Source of the DNA: UBA5109 sp965662565
GTDB taxonomy: Bacteria; Pseudomonadota; Gammaproteobacteria; Pseudomonadales; Pseudohongiellaceae
Assembly (NCBI GenBank): GCA_965662565.1
Contig: CBFIHS010000001.1
Span: forward strand, 35,349-99,348
Direction: 5' to 3'
DNA length: 64,000 nucleotides
Position numbers and translations under genes: made by a program. Below the pieces are notes generated by a model, which did not search any database, was not told the DNA's origin, and saw nothing but the letters and a program-made list of their open reading frames with translations. This document shows, in pieces, positions 25,461-33,934 of the stretch; position 1 is the first letter of the stretch; each line of letters starts with the position of its first letter.

Positions 25461-25502
25461 CAAAAAAAAACTGTCCCCGCCCAGGGGAGGGGCGAAGACA
25501 GT
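25461..25502 (-). terminator. Strong Rho-independent terminator between TonB receptor and phytase
   Basis: On the minus strand the hairpin starts at 25502 with ACTGTC, has an inner GC-rich stem and closes with GACAGT at 25475-25470, followed by nine Ts (25470-25462). Its U-run ends about ten bases before the phytase ATG, so it overlaps the likely ribosome-binding region. It should stop most receptor transcripts before the phytase. Confidence 0.85.
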
Positions 25503-25545
25503 AAAATAAACTACCGAAATTTAAAATTTTATTCCAATCAAAATA

Positions 25546-28074
25546 TTAAAATACGTATCTCATACCTAAGCTAAGCGTTGTACCGTATTCATCATATTGT
25601 GACAGGCGTGTAGCATCCCCGAAATAATAATATTCAGGTCGGTCATTTAGATTTATGGCTGCCGCATTAATCTGCAACCTTTCACTGACTCTGTATTTCG
25701 CGGTTAGATCCACTTGTATATGATCACTTGTGTAGCGATCATTGGATATATCACCACCAATAGAATCAATGTAAGAACCTCTGTAATTTGTTGCCAGACG
25801 AATATCCCAAGCATCTTTGTTATAGCCAACCACGAAATTTGCTGTTTCCTTGGCTTGTTTAAAGAAAGGCACAGTCCGCTGTCCACTAACTGAGTCCGCA
25901 GGTAAATCCGTTTCACCATCGGCAAATGTGTAGTTCAGAACCAGTACTAAACCATTATCCAGAGCTGTCTGCATCGATAGCTCAAAACCGGCAATACTAC
26001 TGTCATCTGCATTTTGATAGGTTTTGGCCTGATCCCAAATTTGACCTCGCATAGTCAAGTCACTGCTATCTACTTCGACTATGGCATCACTAATAATTTT
26101 ATAAAATACTCCGAATCCAAAAAAACTGTCATCATCAATATACATTTCATATCCGAGGTCAAAGTTCCAAGCAGTGGTGGGGTCAAGATCAGGGTTACCA
26201 CCTTCAATCTCATTATCATCGACATTGATTAGAGCGCCAGCTCTTGATTCATTGAAACCAGGTCGAACCAAAGAACGAAAAACGCCGAACCTAGCCAACT
26301 GATTTTCACTTAACTCATATCGATAATTAAATGAAGGGGCTAAGAAGCCGTAGTCGTTATCAAAGCTAACAGTTCCTAAATAAGTATCATCCCAGCTTTT
26401 GCCTTGATAGCTTGCTGAAGTGTGCTCATAACGAAGACCATATACTGCAGTGCCTCGCTCTGAACGTGTGGTCGCCATCAAGTAAGTTGCATAGATATCT
26501 TCAGATGTTGTCCAGTCTGCAGGAATTGATTCTTCTTCCTCATCTCCACTGAAGTCGAACAAGGCGCCACTTACTTGGCAAGGTGAAGTACCGTCTGACA
26601 AAGTTACAAAGCCAGATCCAAGCTGTGCACTAATTCCAGTTATAGTGCTTTCATCTGGAGCCGGTCCATGAATATTATTTAGATAATTTGGGATATCTTT
26701 GAGAGTGTAATCAGCCAGAGTTGAAGTTGCGACTGGTTCATATCCACAAAAATTCGAGTCATTACTTTTCTCACGTAGGCGAATTTTCGCACCATACTCA
26801 ATATCGGTATTTGCATTCCAACTTTGACTAATGTCTATACGCCCACCGAAATCTTCATCTTCAGTTAGGTTTGGCTCAACTTCCCAAGCATTCGCTTCAA
26901 AGTTTGCAGGGTCATAAAAATAAGCAGGGAAAGTAACAATCGGAGTTCTTGTATCTCCACCATAAGAAATTGGCGTATTTATTTCATCCGAACGAAAGAT
27001 AGTTGCAAAGCGCGCGCGGTCATCTTGTTCAGCTTGAGAACCAAATAATTCCATGGCCACATTCGTGCCGTTATCGAGTTCAAAAGTAGTTCCAATCTGT
27101 AGTGCTGAGACAGTTCGAGCCTCAATACGAAAACGCCCTTCAGTATCCATTCTACTGGCTTCATAAGTGTAACCATCAGCTGTAGCTAAGGGTGTGTAAT
27201 CCTCGAGTACATCACGTGTTTCCCATTTACCCCTATACTCAGTGTCATCATATTTATTGTAGAAAAAATGAGCATAGTAAGTTGAGCCTGAATCGGTCAT
27301 GTAATCTAGATTTAAAACGATACCTTGACGTTCACGAGTTAAATCGTAAAACCGCATTTCATAATCATCATTAGGGAAATCAGGACCCCATCCACCATTT
27401 TCATTATTATGAGCCTCAATACGACGAGACTGATCACTGAGAACAACAGCAAGACCCAGCTCACCATCTCCAAGCTCATAACGATCAGTAAAAGTTGCTG
27501 ATAAAACAGGGTTGTCAGCATCCTCAGTTAATTCGTTATAGGTAGTTTCAGCTTTAATTCGAACGTGCATGTCATCGTATTTAAAAGCTGAAAGTGTCTC
27601 TAGATTGATTGCACCACCAATCGTGTCAGCATCCAGTTTTGGTGTTAAGGTTTTGTAGACTGTCATTGAATCCAACATGTCCGTTGGCACACCATCTAAC
27701 ATCACACCTCGACGGTCTTCCGGAGAAGCCATACTTACACCATTTATAGTCATGGCGTTTAAGTCAGTGCTCATTCCACGAACGGTAACATAGCGTCCTT
27801 CACCTTGATCGTTTTCAACCATAATTCCTGAAATTCTGCGTAAGGATTCTGATACGTTAATGTCTGAAAAGTTACCGAGTGCATCTGAATCAATTACTCC
27901 AACAATTTGATCCGAACTTCTTTGTCTGTTAAGTGCATTTTGCAAAGCAGCTCTATTACCAAAAACTTCGACTTCTTCAATAGCCGTTTGCGCTTGAGTT
28001 TGTGAAGCTAAAATCAAACCAATTACAGCTGCCAATTGTGTTTTATTCATTTTACAAAATCTTGATGATTTCAT
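25546..28074 (-). CDS. TonB-dependent receptor (probably phytate/phosphate-ester uptake)
   Basis: 842 aa. Signal peptide ends at SQTQAQ; the TonB box region is IEEVEVFGNRAAL. Plug domain: SDQIVGVIDSDALGNFSDINVSESLRRISGI, VTVRGMSTDLNAMTINGV, then MLDSMTVYKTLTPKLDADTIGGAINLET. The barrel ends in a final aromatic strand (GTTLSLGMRYVF). It belongs to the long TonB receptor subfamily used for organic nutrients. Position next to a phytase and a PhoX-like protein suggests uptake of phytate or its products, but the ligand is inferred from context. AGGAATGGGAA precedes the ATG. Confidence 0.88.
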   Translation of the reverse strand: MKSSRFCKMNKTQLAAVIGLILASQTQAQTAIEEVEVFGNRAALQNALNRQRSSDQIVGVIDSDALGNFSDINVSESLRRISGIMVENDQGEGRYVTVRGMSTDLNAMTINGVSMASPEDRRGVMLDGVPTDMLDSMTVYKTLTPKLDADTIGGAINLETLSAFKYDDMHVRIKAETTYNELTEDADNPVLSATFTDRYELGDGELGLAVVLSDQSRRIEAHNNENGGWGPDFPNDDYEMRFYDLTRERQGIVLNLDYMTDSGSTYYAHFFYNKYDDTEYRGKWETRDVLEDYTPLATADGYTYEASRMDTEGRFRIEARTVSALQIGTTFELDNGTNVAMELFGSQAEQDDRARFATIFRSDEINTPISYGGDTRTPIVTFPAYFYDPANFEANAWEVEPNLTEDEDFGGRIDISQSWNANTDIEYGAKIRLREKSNDSNFCGYEPVATSTLADYTLKDIPNYLNNIHGPAPDESTITGISAQLGSGFVTLSDGTSPCQVSGALFDFSGDEEEESIPADWTTSEDIYATYLMATTRSERGTAVYGLRYEHTSASYQGKSWDDTYLGTVSFDNDYGFLAPSFNYRYELSENQLARFGVFRSLVRPGFNESRAGALINVDDNEIEGGNPDLDPTTAWNFDLGYEMYIDDDSFFGFGVFYKIISDAIVEVDSSDLTMRGQIWDQAKTYQNADDSSIAGFELSMQTALDNGLVLVLNYTFADGETDLPADSVSGQRTVPFFKQAKETANFVVGYNKDAWDIRLATNYRGSYIDSIGGDISNDRYTSDHIQVDLTAKYRVSERLQINAAAINLNDRPEYYYFGDATRLSQYDEYGTTLSLGMRYVF

Positions 28075-28210
28075 TTTCCCATTCCTGATTTCAAAAGTGT
28101 AGATTAGTGAAGACTAGGATGATAAAGTGGAAAGAGAGATTTTGTGCGAACTTTTTATTATTATTTTATGAAATTTTTATTACTAACTTTTTTATCTTAA
28201 GGTAATAAAA

Positions 28211-28232
28211 ACTTAATAAATTCTTAATATTA
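28211..28232. promoter_or_regulatory. Two 11-base direct repeats upstream of PhoX-like gene (possible PhoB-like site)
   Basis: CTTAATA occurs at 28212 and again at 28223, with AT-rich four-base spacers, so the period is 11 bases as in PhoB boxes (seven conserved plus four AT-rich). The seven-mer itself does not match the E. coli CTGTCAT consensus well. It lies 30-50 bp before the PhoX-like start. Confidence 0.3.
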
Positions 28233-28261
28233 CAATAATACTATTGGTCTAAATTTTTCTC

Positions 28262-29461
28262 ATGGAAATAAAAAATTTGTATTCACGTCGACGTTTTTTG
28301 GAATTTGGCAGTAAAGCATTTGCAGGTTTTTTCCTCAGCCAAGCCAATAATTCTTTTACCCAAGATCAAGATAAGCTAACTCTTTTTACTCCAGGTGAAA
28401 GATCTTCTCTTAGCTCCTTAGAACTCCAAGAAGCTGACACTAACGGAATACGATTACCTAAAGGCTTCCAATCACGTTTGATTGCGCAATCAGATAAGCC
28501 AGTAATTTCCAGTTCAAACTTTCATCTTCATCATGCCCCAGATGGCGGCGCATGCTTTGAAACAGATGATGGCGGATGGATTTATGTTTCAAATAGTGAA
28601 ATTGGCGAAGACCTAGGTGGAGTTGGAGCTCTACGTTTTAATGCTCAAGCTGAAATAGTCGATGCCTACCCGATTTTGAGTGGGACAAACAAGAATTGTG
28701 CTGGTGGGAAAACCCCTTGGGGAACTTGGCTTTCATGTGAAGAAATAGACAAAGGGCTTGTATATGAATGCGATCCTTTTGGTCTCAAAGCCGCAGAAGT
28801 TCGTCCAGCATTAGGCCGATTCAAACATGAAGCGGTTGCCGTAGACCCTATCAATCAGCATCTGTTCTTGACCGAAGACGTTCCAGATGGTGGCTTCTAC
28901 CGCTTTACTTCAGACAGCCCTCTCCCCAATATTGACTCAGGCAAACTTGAAGTAGCTGAAGTCACACAAGTTAACGGGCAAAGTACGATCTCTTGGCGTG
29001 AAGTTCTAGATCCTTCCGCTTCTACTAAAGAAACCCGATATCAAGTAAACAATAGCTTTGGTTTCAATGGTGGTGAAGGGATCATTTGGAATGATGGCAA
29101 AGTTTACTTCACAACCAAGGGCGATAATAAAGTCTGGGTATACGATACTCTAAGCCAAAATATTGATGTGCTTTATGATGCCAAGACTGCTGCTAATCCA
29201 GAGCTTACAGGTGTCGACAATATCACCATCACGGCTTCTGGTGACGTTCTTGTCGCAGAGGATGGTGGGGATATGCAAATTGTAATGCTTGACTCAAGTG
29301 GCATTCCGATCCCTATTCTACAAATTGTTGGTCAGGATGGTTCTGAAATTTGCGGTCCAGCTTTCGACCCCAGCTTTCAACGCTTGTATTTTAGTTCTCA
29401 ACGAGGGCCAAAAGGCGATAATAATGACGGCAGAATATATGAAATCTTCAGGGTGTCTTGA
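28262..29461 (+). CDS. PhoX-family (DUF839) Tat-exported phosphatase-like protein
   Basis: 399 aa. A twin-arginine signal (SRRRFLEFGSKAFAGFFLS) predicts folded export. The DUF839 core is visible: LPKGFQSRLIAQSDKP, HHAPDGGACFETDDGGWIYVSNSE, NCAGGKTPWGTWLSCEE (conserved cysteine), RFKHEAVAVDP, FLTEDVPDGGFYRF, NSFGFNGGEGIIWNDGKVYFTTK and EDGGDMQIVML. PhoX enzymes are Ca/Fe-dependent phosphatases with broad substrates. At 399 aa this is shorter than classical PhoX (around 600+), as in a smaller PhoX-like subgroup, so phosphatase activity is likely but not certain. Divergent from the TonB receptor, suggesting shared regulation. Confidence 0.8.
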   Translation: MEIKNLYSRRRFLEFGSKAFAGFFLSQANNSFTQDQDKLTLFTPGERSSLSSLELQEADTNGIRLPKGFQSRLIAQSDKPVISSSNFHLHHAPDGGACFETDDGGWIYVSNSEIGEDLGGVGALRFNAQAEIVDAYPILSGTNKNCAGGKTPWGTWLSCEEIDKGLVYECDPFGLKAAEVRPALGRFKHEAVAVDPINQHLFLTEDVPDGGFYRFTSDSPLPNIDSGKLEVAEVTQVNGQSTISWREVLDPSASTKETRYQVNNSFGFNGGEGIIWNDGKVYFTTKGDNKVWVYDTLSQNIDVLYDAKTAANPELTGVDNITITASGDVLVAEDGGDMQIVMLDSSGIPIPILQIVGQDGSEICGPAFDPSFQRLYFSSQRGPKGDNNDGRIYEIFRVS

Positions 29462-29465
29462 ATAA

Positions 29466-30203
29466 CTATCGCTGTAAAAACCCACGCAATTTTAAGAACT
29501 CCAACATATGCTCTCGTCGCTTACCTTGAATCGCTCTAGTAGTAGGAGCAGACCAGTCACTCGACTTACTATTACTTGAGCGCGAACCATAATATTCCGA
29601 CATTAACTCATCATAATCATCAACCGATTTAGCAACCCGTTCTTCATCATAATTATCTTGATGCAATACGCTGACGACTGGCATTCTGGGTTTAACAGCA
29701 TTTTTCTTACTTGGCCAACCCAGGCATAAACCAAAAGCAGGATAGACATGTTCCGGCAAACCAAGTAACTCCGAAACCAATTGTGGATCATTACGAATAC
29801 CACCAATAAAAACACCTCCTAACCCAACTGATTCAGCAGCAAGCAAAATGTTTTGACCGAACAATGCTGTGTCTACCGTTGCGGCTATGAAATGTTCAGT
29901 GAAGCCTTTAAGTTCTCCTTCTCCTGATTTGTGAGAAGCGTAGTTAATGCGTTGCATATCTGCACAAAGAACCATGAATTCAGCAGCATTTACAATCCAG
30001 CTTTGTCCTCCCGCTGCTTCGGCTATAGCCTGTCTCTTGTCTTGATCAACTACCCTTAAAATCGAGTAGGCTTGTATAAAGCTTGAGGAAGCAGCTGCCT
30101 GACCACAAGCTATAATTTCTTCAAGCAAATCTGCTGCGATTTTTTCACTCGTGTAAGAACGGACTGAACTGTGTTCTCGCATCAATTGCATTACTTCATT
30201 CAT
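29466..30203 (-). CDS. nfsA: Oxygen-insensitive NADPH nitroreductase (NfsA-type)
   Basis: 245 aa of the nitroreductase fold. FMN phosphate-binding start: MREHSSVRSYTSEKIAADLLEEII; AAASSSFIQAYSILRV; the FIAATVDTALFGQNILLAAESVGLGGVFIGGIRNDP stretch (key parts) and FGLCLGWPSKK. The C-terminus (residues 190-245) is the NfsA-like extension ending EHMLEFLKLRGFLQR. Reduces nitroaromatics, quinones or chromate with NADPH; the physiological substrate is unknown. Ends five bases from the PhoX-like stop (convergent). Confidence 0.88.
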   Translation of the reverse strand: MNEVMQLMREHSSVRSYTSEKIAADLLEEIIACGQAAASSSFIQAYSILRVVDQDKRQAIAEAAGGQSWIVNAAEFMVLCADMQRINYASHKSGEGELKGFTEHFIAATVDTALFGQNILLAAESVGLGGVFIGGIRNDPQLVSELLGLPEHVYPAFGLCLGWPSKKNAVKPRMPVVSVLHQDNYDEERVAKSVDDYDELMSEYYGSRSSNSKSSDWSAPTTRAIQGKRREHMLEFLKLRGFLQR

Positions 30204-30291
30204 TCTTATATTCCATTTAACAAATCTTATTAATTAAAAGCATCATAAATTATAAAGAAGCTTATCTTAATTGGCAGCCACAATGAATTAG

Positions 30292-31213
30292 CTAGAAGGA
30301 CTGCATTTCAATACCAATACCGACATAACTGTTTCTAATGTGATACGAGCTAGGCTCTCGGCCATAACCATTGAAATAAAAAATATTTAGAGGAAAACCA
30401 AGAAAATCTGAAAAAAAAATTTACCACTGAGATTTCCTATCGCTTCTAAATTACGATTACCAGTTTTCAGTTCCATTCGTAGTTGTCCCAATTTTGAAGG
30501 TAGTTTAATTCCCCCCACAATCCAGCGTATGCCATCATAATCATTAATTTTTGCTTGTTGATTATGACTTACCCAAAAAATCGAGTCTTCTTTTTCGACA
30601 GCACCCCAACCTTGGCAATCACAGTAAAAACGCAAATCAAGATGTTGTTGTAAATTCGACAAGAATGGCGACTTGTATTCAAGACCCAGGTAATCCCAGC
30701 CTCGGCTGACTCTATCTTGCGCATACTCTCCGGCTTCTTGAAACTCCACTAGGGTATCAATTGTTTGCCCATTTGATTCGTGATACCAACCCGCACGAAA
30801 CTCATATTTGGGCTCATTGACAGTACCACCTGAAGAGAACTGATAAGCGGGACCAACATTCTGTCACCTTGAGACGATAGGAGACGAATCACGTGACTCC
30901 ATATAAAAATCATAGGTGCCATTATAAATAAATGAAAGTTTATGTTTACTCGCTTGTGGAGGCCAAAGTGCATATTTAACTGAAAGATTAAGCTCAAGGT
31001 GCCAATCATCATGATTATCCCAAGCACCAACAAAGTAGTTTGGTTCATTACTACTGAAACGCTGGTAGCTCTGATAACCCGATGCCGATTGAACTTTCTC
31101 CCCATTATCTTTATCAACCGTTGTCAGGGTTTCATCTGAAGCAGCTTGTAAATTATTTACTCCAACTATTCCAACTATTCCAACTATTCAGCTGCTAGCA
31201 ATAAAATACTCAT
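30292..31213 (-). pseudogene. pldA: Decayed outer-membrane phospholipase A (PldA-like) gene
   Basis: No intact ORF, but reading the minus strand from about 31213 to 30292 across three breaks recovers a PldA-like protein of normal length (about 300 aa). Recoverable segments: NEPNYFVGAWDNHDDW; LSVKYALWPP; DFYMESRDSSP; the active-site FRAGWYHESNGQ (His and Ser, as H142/S144 in E. coli); VSRGWDYLGLEY (Asp where E. coli has Asn156); and C-terminal YFNGYGREPSSYHIRNSY with a final VGIGIEMQSF ending at 30292. Breaks: a frame change near a nine-base triplication (31162-31188); an in-frame TGA at 30864-30866; and a frameshift at an A9 tract (30411-30419). The start is uncertain. Two short ORFs in the region are a fragment and an out-of-frame shadow. 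Confidence 0.85.
31162..31188. repeat. Triplicated 9-bp tandem repeat
   Basis: CCAACTATT occurs three times in a row (31162, 31171, 31180). On the minus strand this is inside the 5' part of the pldA pseudogene. Copy number changes keep the reading frame, so the repeat alone does not explain the frame break there. Confidence 0.9.
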
Positions 31214-31311
31214 TAAATCTGCAGGATGATTATCTTAGAAATTTAAAAATTCTAAGTAGAAAACAGTAACTTTTGAAAGAATTGACTGTTATTGTCAACG
31301 ACAATCGTCGA

Positions 31312-31348
31312 GCAACAAAGCAAACTGTGAACCAATTTGCTTTGTTGC
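31312..31348. repeat. 13-bp perfect inverted repeat after the TonB receptor gene
   Basis: GCAACAAAGCAAA (31312-31324), an 11-base loop, TTTGCTTTGTTGC (31336-31348). It lies 27 bp past the receptor stop (minus strand). No U-run follows, so it may be an mRNA 3'-end hairpin. A smaller palindrome (ATTGTC, three bases, GACAAT) lies at 31291-31305. Confidence 0.6.
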
Positions 31349-31374
31349 GGAAGAGATTATAAGTCTAGACTACA

Positions 31375-33447
31375 TTAAAAACTAAAGTTTACGCCTACTT
31401 CCAAGGATCTAGCAGCTTCAGGCGCATACCCTCTTAGGAAAGATGTCGCCAACCTTATTTCTTCATCAGCTATATTTCTCACTTTAGAGAAAAGTGAAAA
31501 ACTAGAATTAGGTTCAATATTAAATTGATATCGGAATTCTACATCCCAGCGAGTATAACCATCAGTTTCAATTTCATTTTGGCCAGGTTTGTCTTGATCA
31601 AAAGCATGAACCATAGAAAGTCGTGAACTAAAATTTCCTTGATTATAGCTTAGTTCTGAACCAATTCTGCGAGGCGGCATTCGTGGAACAGCTCCTTGAG
31701 TTTCCAATTTCCCGGTAACGGAATCAGCAAATACTCTTAGCCCCCATTCATTACTTATTGAATAGTTCAGGTCCATTTCTAAACCATAAAAAGTCGCATC
31801 TTCTTGCTGGTATACTCTAACTGGGAGCTCACCAACCATTCCGCCGGTATTTCCCAGAAAAATATAATCATCAAATTGATTATAGAAAAATGTAAATGTT
31901 GAATCTAACTTTCCATAATCAAAGTACACACTGAAGTCACTATTGTTGGAGCTTTCTTTTTGTAAAGATGAGTTACCTATTTCACAAGCAGATGTTGCTA
32001 GATGAAGAACACACTCATCTATATCCACTAGTCCGAAATTTGAATAGAGCTCTTCAGTACCAGGAGCCCTTTCAGAGTGTGATAAAGCCCAACCAAGGGT
32101 TAGAAAGGCGTTCACATCCCATAATACTGAGCCTGAATAACTTGAACTTGTGAAGCTTTGTCCAGGTGCTAAAGTATTTATAGGTCTTAATTCATCCCTA
32201 TTTATTCTTCCACCAAGCTCGAGGGTAAATGCATCCAGATGCGCAGCCTCTACAAGATATAGACCATAAGAATTAGTATCAGTAACGGGAATGAAGCTTT
32301 CATCACCTAATGCTGAAAACCTATCATCGTTAATTTGCAAGCCCATCACTCCATGCCAATTATTTATTGTGTAATGTGATAATTGCAGACGATGGTTTAA
32401 GGAATTATTTTCAAATAGTGTTCCAGGAGAGCTGACACCATCTTCAGTTTCAATTTCCACATGCTCATAGTCAGTTAGAGTCATACGATAGGTAAATTTT
32501 TCAATAAACCGATTAACATCATTCCATTCTGCATTCATGTCGTAGCGGGTACTATTCATGTCTATAGTAGCGTATTCGGAACCCTCTTCATCATGGTCAT
32601 CATCATGGTCATCATCATGGTCATCATCATGGTCATCATCATGATGTTCTTCCCCATGCGCATGTGATCCAAGAGGAAGTCCATAAGTATTTTCTAATTT
32701 ATTAACTGCGAAACCAATATGTCCATTCGCAAAAATATAAGAACCACCAGCTGTGATACTTGTGTTTTTCCCCTCAGAATTTGGGATAAAGCCTAAGTAA
32801 TTTTCATCATCAGGATCTTCAAGCCAAGCCGGAGAAATCGAAAAGCCCGGAACTTCCTGGTCATTCCATTCTCGGTTAGTTAAATCTAGATGCCATGCAA
32901 ACTGACCCGTGGAAAACTCAAATTCACCTACGGATGTACTCATATCCATTGCACTGTCATAACGAGTTTCAAGAGTAGCCATATCATCTACTAGCTCTCT
33001 CGGGATACGGCCATCGGAAACATTGACTACTCCGCCAATCGCTCCACCTCCATAGAGCAAAGTAGAGGGGCCTCTCAATACTTCCAAACTATCTGCCAAC
33101 ATAGGTTCTACAGTATTGGCATGATCTGCTGAGTAAATAGAAGCATCGGCATTAATCATCCCGTTGGTTAGATTCATTACTCGCCGGCCTTGCTGGCCTC
33201 GAATAACTGGCTGACCAACTGCAGGCCCAAACGACGAATTATTAATACCAGGCTGAGATGACAAAGTATCTCCGATTGTTGCTTTAGCTTTGCTCTTTAA
33301 TTCTTCTCTATCAACGATGGTGACAGGCAATGCTGTTGCAGAATTTCTAACATGGACACCATCAATAATTATTTCAAATTCGCTTTCTTGAGCATTTACC
33401 GCTGCAGAGAGCAGTATGGGAGCCAAGAAAATAACTTTAGATTTCAT
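31375..33447 (-). CDS. TonB-dependent receptor with His/Asp-rich loop (ZnuD-like, probable zinc)
   Basis: 690 aa from ATG 33447 (GAAAGAAG upstream). Signal peptide FLAPILLSAAVNAQ. Plug: VTIVDREELKSKAKATIGDTLSSQPGI, PVIRGQQGRRVMNLTNGM, LEVLRGPSTLLYGGGAIGGVVNV. The sequence between about 273 and 300 is a metal-chelating extracellular loop: HAHGEEHHDDD then four DDDH copies ending HDEEG. The final strand (SLEVGVNFSF) has the C-terminal Phe. The architecture matches ZnuD, a zinc receptor in Neisseria. The small His/Cys protein upstream and the Znu-type ABC operon at 8-13 kb fit a zinc route, but the metal is inferred. Confidence 0.86.
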   Translation of the reverse strand: MKSKVIFLAPILLSAAVNAQESEFEIIIDGVHVRNSATALPVTIVDREELKSKAKATIGDTLSSQPGINNSSFGPAVGQPVIRGQQGRRVMNLTNGMINADASIYSADHANTVEPMLADSLEVLRGPSTLLYGGGAIGGVVNVSDGRIPRELVDDMATLETRYDSAMDMSTSVGEFEFSTGQFAWHLDLTNREWNDQEVPGFSISPAWLEDPDDENYLGFIPNSEGKNTSITAGGSYIFANGHIGFAVNKLENTYGLPLGSHAHGEEHHDDDHDDDHDDDHDDDHDEEGSEYATIDMNSTRYDMNAEWNDVNRFIEKFTYRMTLTDYEHVEIETEDGVSSPGTLFENNSLNHRLQLSHYTINNWHGVMGLQINDDRFSALGDESFIPVTDTNSYGLYLVEAAHLDAFTLELGGRINRDELRPINTLAPGQSFTSSSYSGSVLWDVNAFLTLGWALSHSERAPGTEELYSNFGLVDIDECVLHLATSACEIGNSSLQKESSNNSDFSVYFDYGKLDSTFTFFYNQFDDYIFLGNTGGMVGELPVRVYQQEDATFYGLEMDLNYSISNEWGLRVFADSVTGKLETQGAVPRMPPRRIGSELSYNQGNFSSRLSMVHAFDQDKPGQNEIETDGYTRWDVEFRYQFNIEPNSSFSLFSKVRNIADEEIRLATSFLRGYAPEAARSLEVGVNFSF
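32589..32636. repeat. Four 12-bp tandem repeats encoding the DDDH loop
   Basis: CATCATGGTCAT is repeated four times without mismatch (32589, 32601, 32613, 32625). On the minus strand each unit encodes Asp-Asp-Asp/His residues of the receptor's metal loop. Slippage would lengthen or shorten the loop in frame. Confidence 0.92.
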
Positions 33448-33509
33448 GATTCTTCTTTCAAACTTTAACTTATAAAAATCAGACAAACCAACACCAAATA
33501 GGTATCGAT

Positions 33510-33535
33510 ACTCTGTCTACTAACTCTGTCTACTA
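33510..33535. repeat. Perfect 13-bp tandem duplication upstream of TonB receptor
   Basis: ACTCTGTCTACTA at 33510-33522 is repeated at 33523-33535. It lies between the small His/Cys gene and the receptor start, 63-88 bp before the receptor ATG, a position where it could alter leader or promoter spacing. Confidence 0.85.
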
Positions 33536-33553
33536 AATGCAGTTAACTGTAGT

Positions 33554-33835
33554 TTAAGAAAGAAGTAAAGGTGGAGAACGGCCCTGATAAGGATGATAGA
33601 AAGGGGTAAGATAAAGAAGTGTGATCGTTTTTTGATAAACCGTTATTTGTTCACCAAAACTCAAATCCGTAAGGGGAGCTGTTAAGCCTTCATCATGACC
33701 ATCAATATGACAAAGACCACAATCGACAATGTTCTGAGCGTGATCATGAATGGCAGAATGCTGGACAACCTGAACCCCAAGCAAAGTAATTGCCAAGAGC
33801 CAAACGGTCAAGAGCTGTCTACTAAACTTAATCAT
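33554..33835 (-). CDS. Small exported His/Cys protein (possible zinc chaperone)
   Basis: 93 aa. Signal-like N-terminus (LLTVWLLAITLLGVQVV) followed by QHSAIHDHAQNIVDCGLCHIDGHDEG, a compact cluster of six His and two Cys (CxxC) suited to binding Zn2+. The C-terminus is hydrophobic and aromatic (TPFYHPYQGRSPPLLLS). Similar short proteins are found beside zinc-uptake genes in marine gammaproteobacteria and have been called zinc chaperones; I cannot confirm membership. It lies 107 bp upstream of the TonB receptor in the same direction. Could be an anchored periplasmic metal buffer. Confidence 0.7.
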   Translation of the reverse strand: MIKFSRQLLTVWLLAITLLGVQVVQHSAIHDHAQNIVDCGLCHIDGHDEGLTAPLTDLSFGEQITVYQKTITLLYLTPFYHPYQGRSPPLLLS

Positions 33836-33860
33836 CGCTAATAGATAATAAATTGTTATT

Positions 33861-33900
33861 TGCTTTCTTCAAGTATTATTTGCTTTCTTCAAGTATTATT
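33861..33900. repeat. Perfect 20-bp tandem duplication before the His/Cys gene
   Basis: A 20-base unit beginning TGCTTTCTTCAAG occurs at 33861-33880 and again at 33881-33900. It sits 26-65 bp before the small His/Cys gene start (minus strand), so it probably changes the promoter or leader. It is the third short tandem duplication in this 2.8-kb region. Confidence 0.88.
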
Positions 33901-33934
33901 TGAAATAAATAGAGTATTAAGCTGAATAATAGGC

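Noticed and set aside
30864..30866. TGA as a selenocysteine codon
   Set aside because: No SECIS-like hairpin seen just downstream, PldA homologs have no Sec there, and two other lesions indicate decay.
30749..31117. 122-aa ORF (minus) in the pldA region
   Set aside because: It is the wrong frame; the phospholipase residues are read in a neighbouring frame of the same strand.
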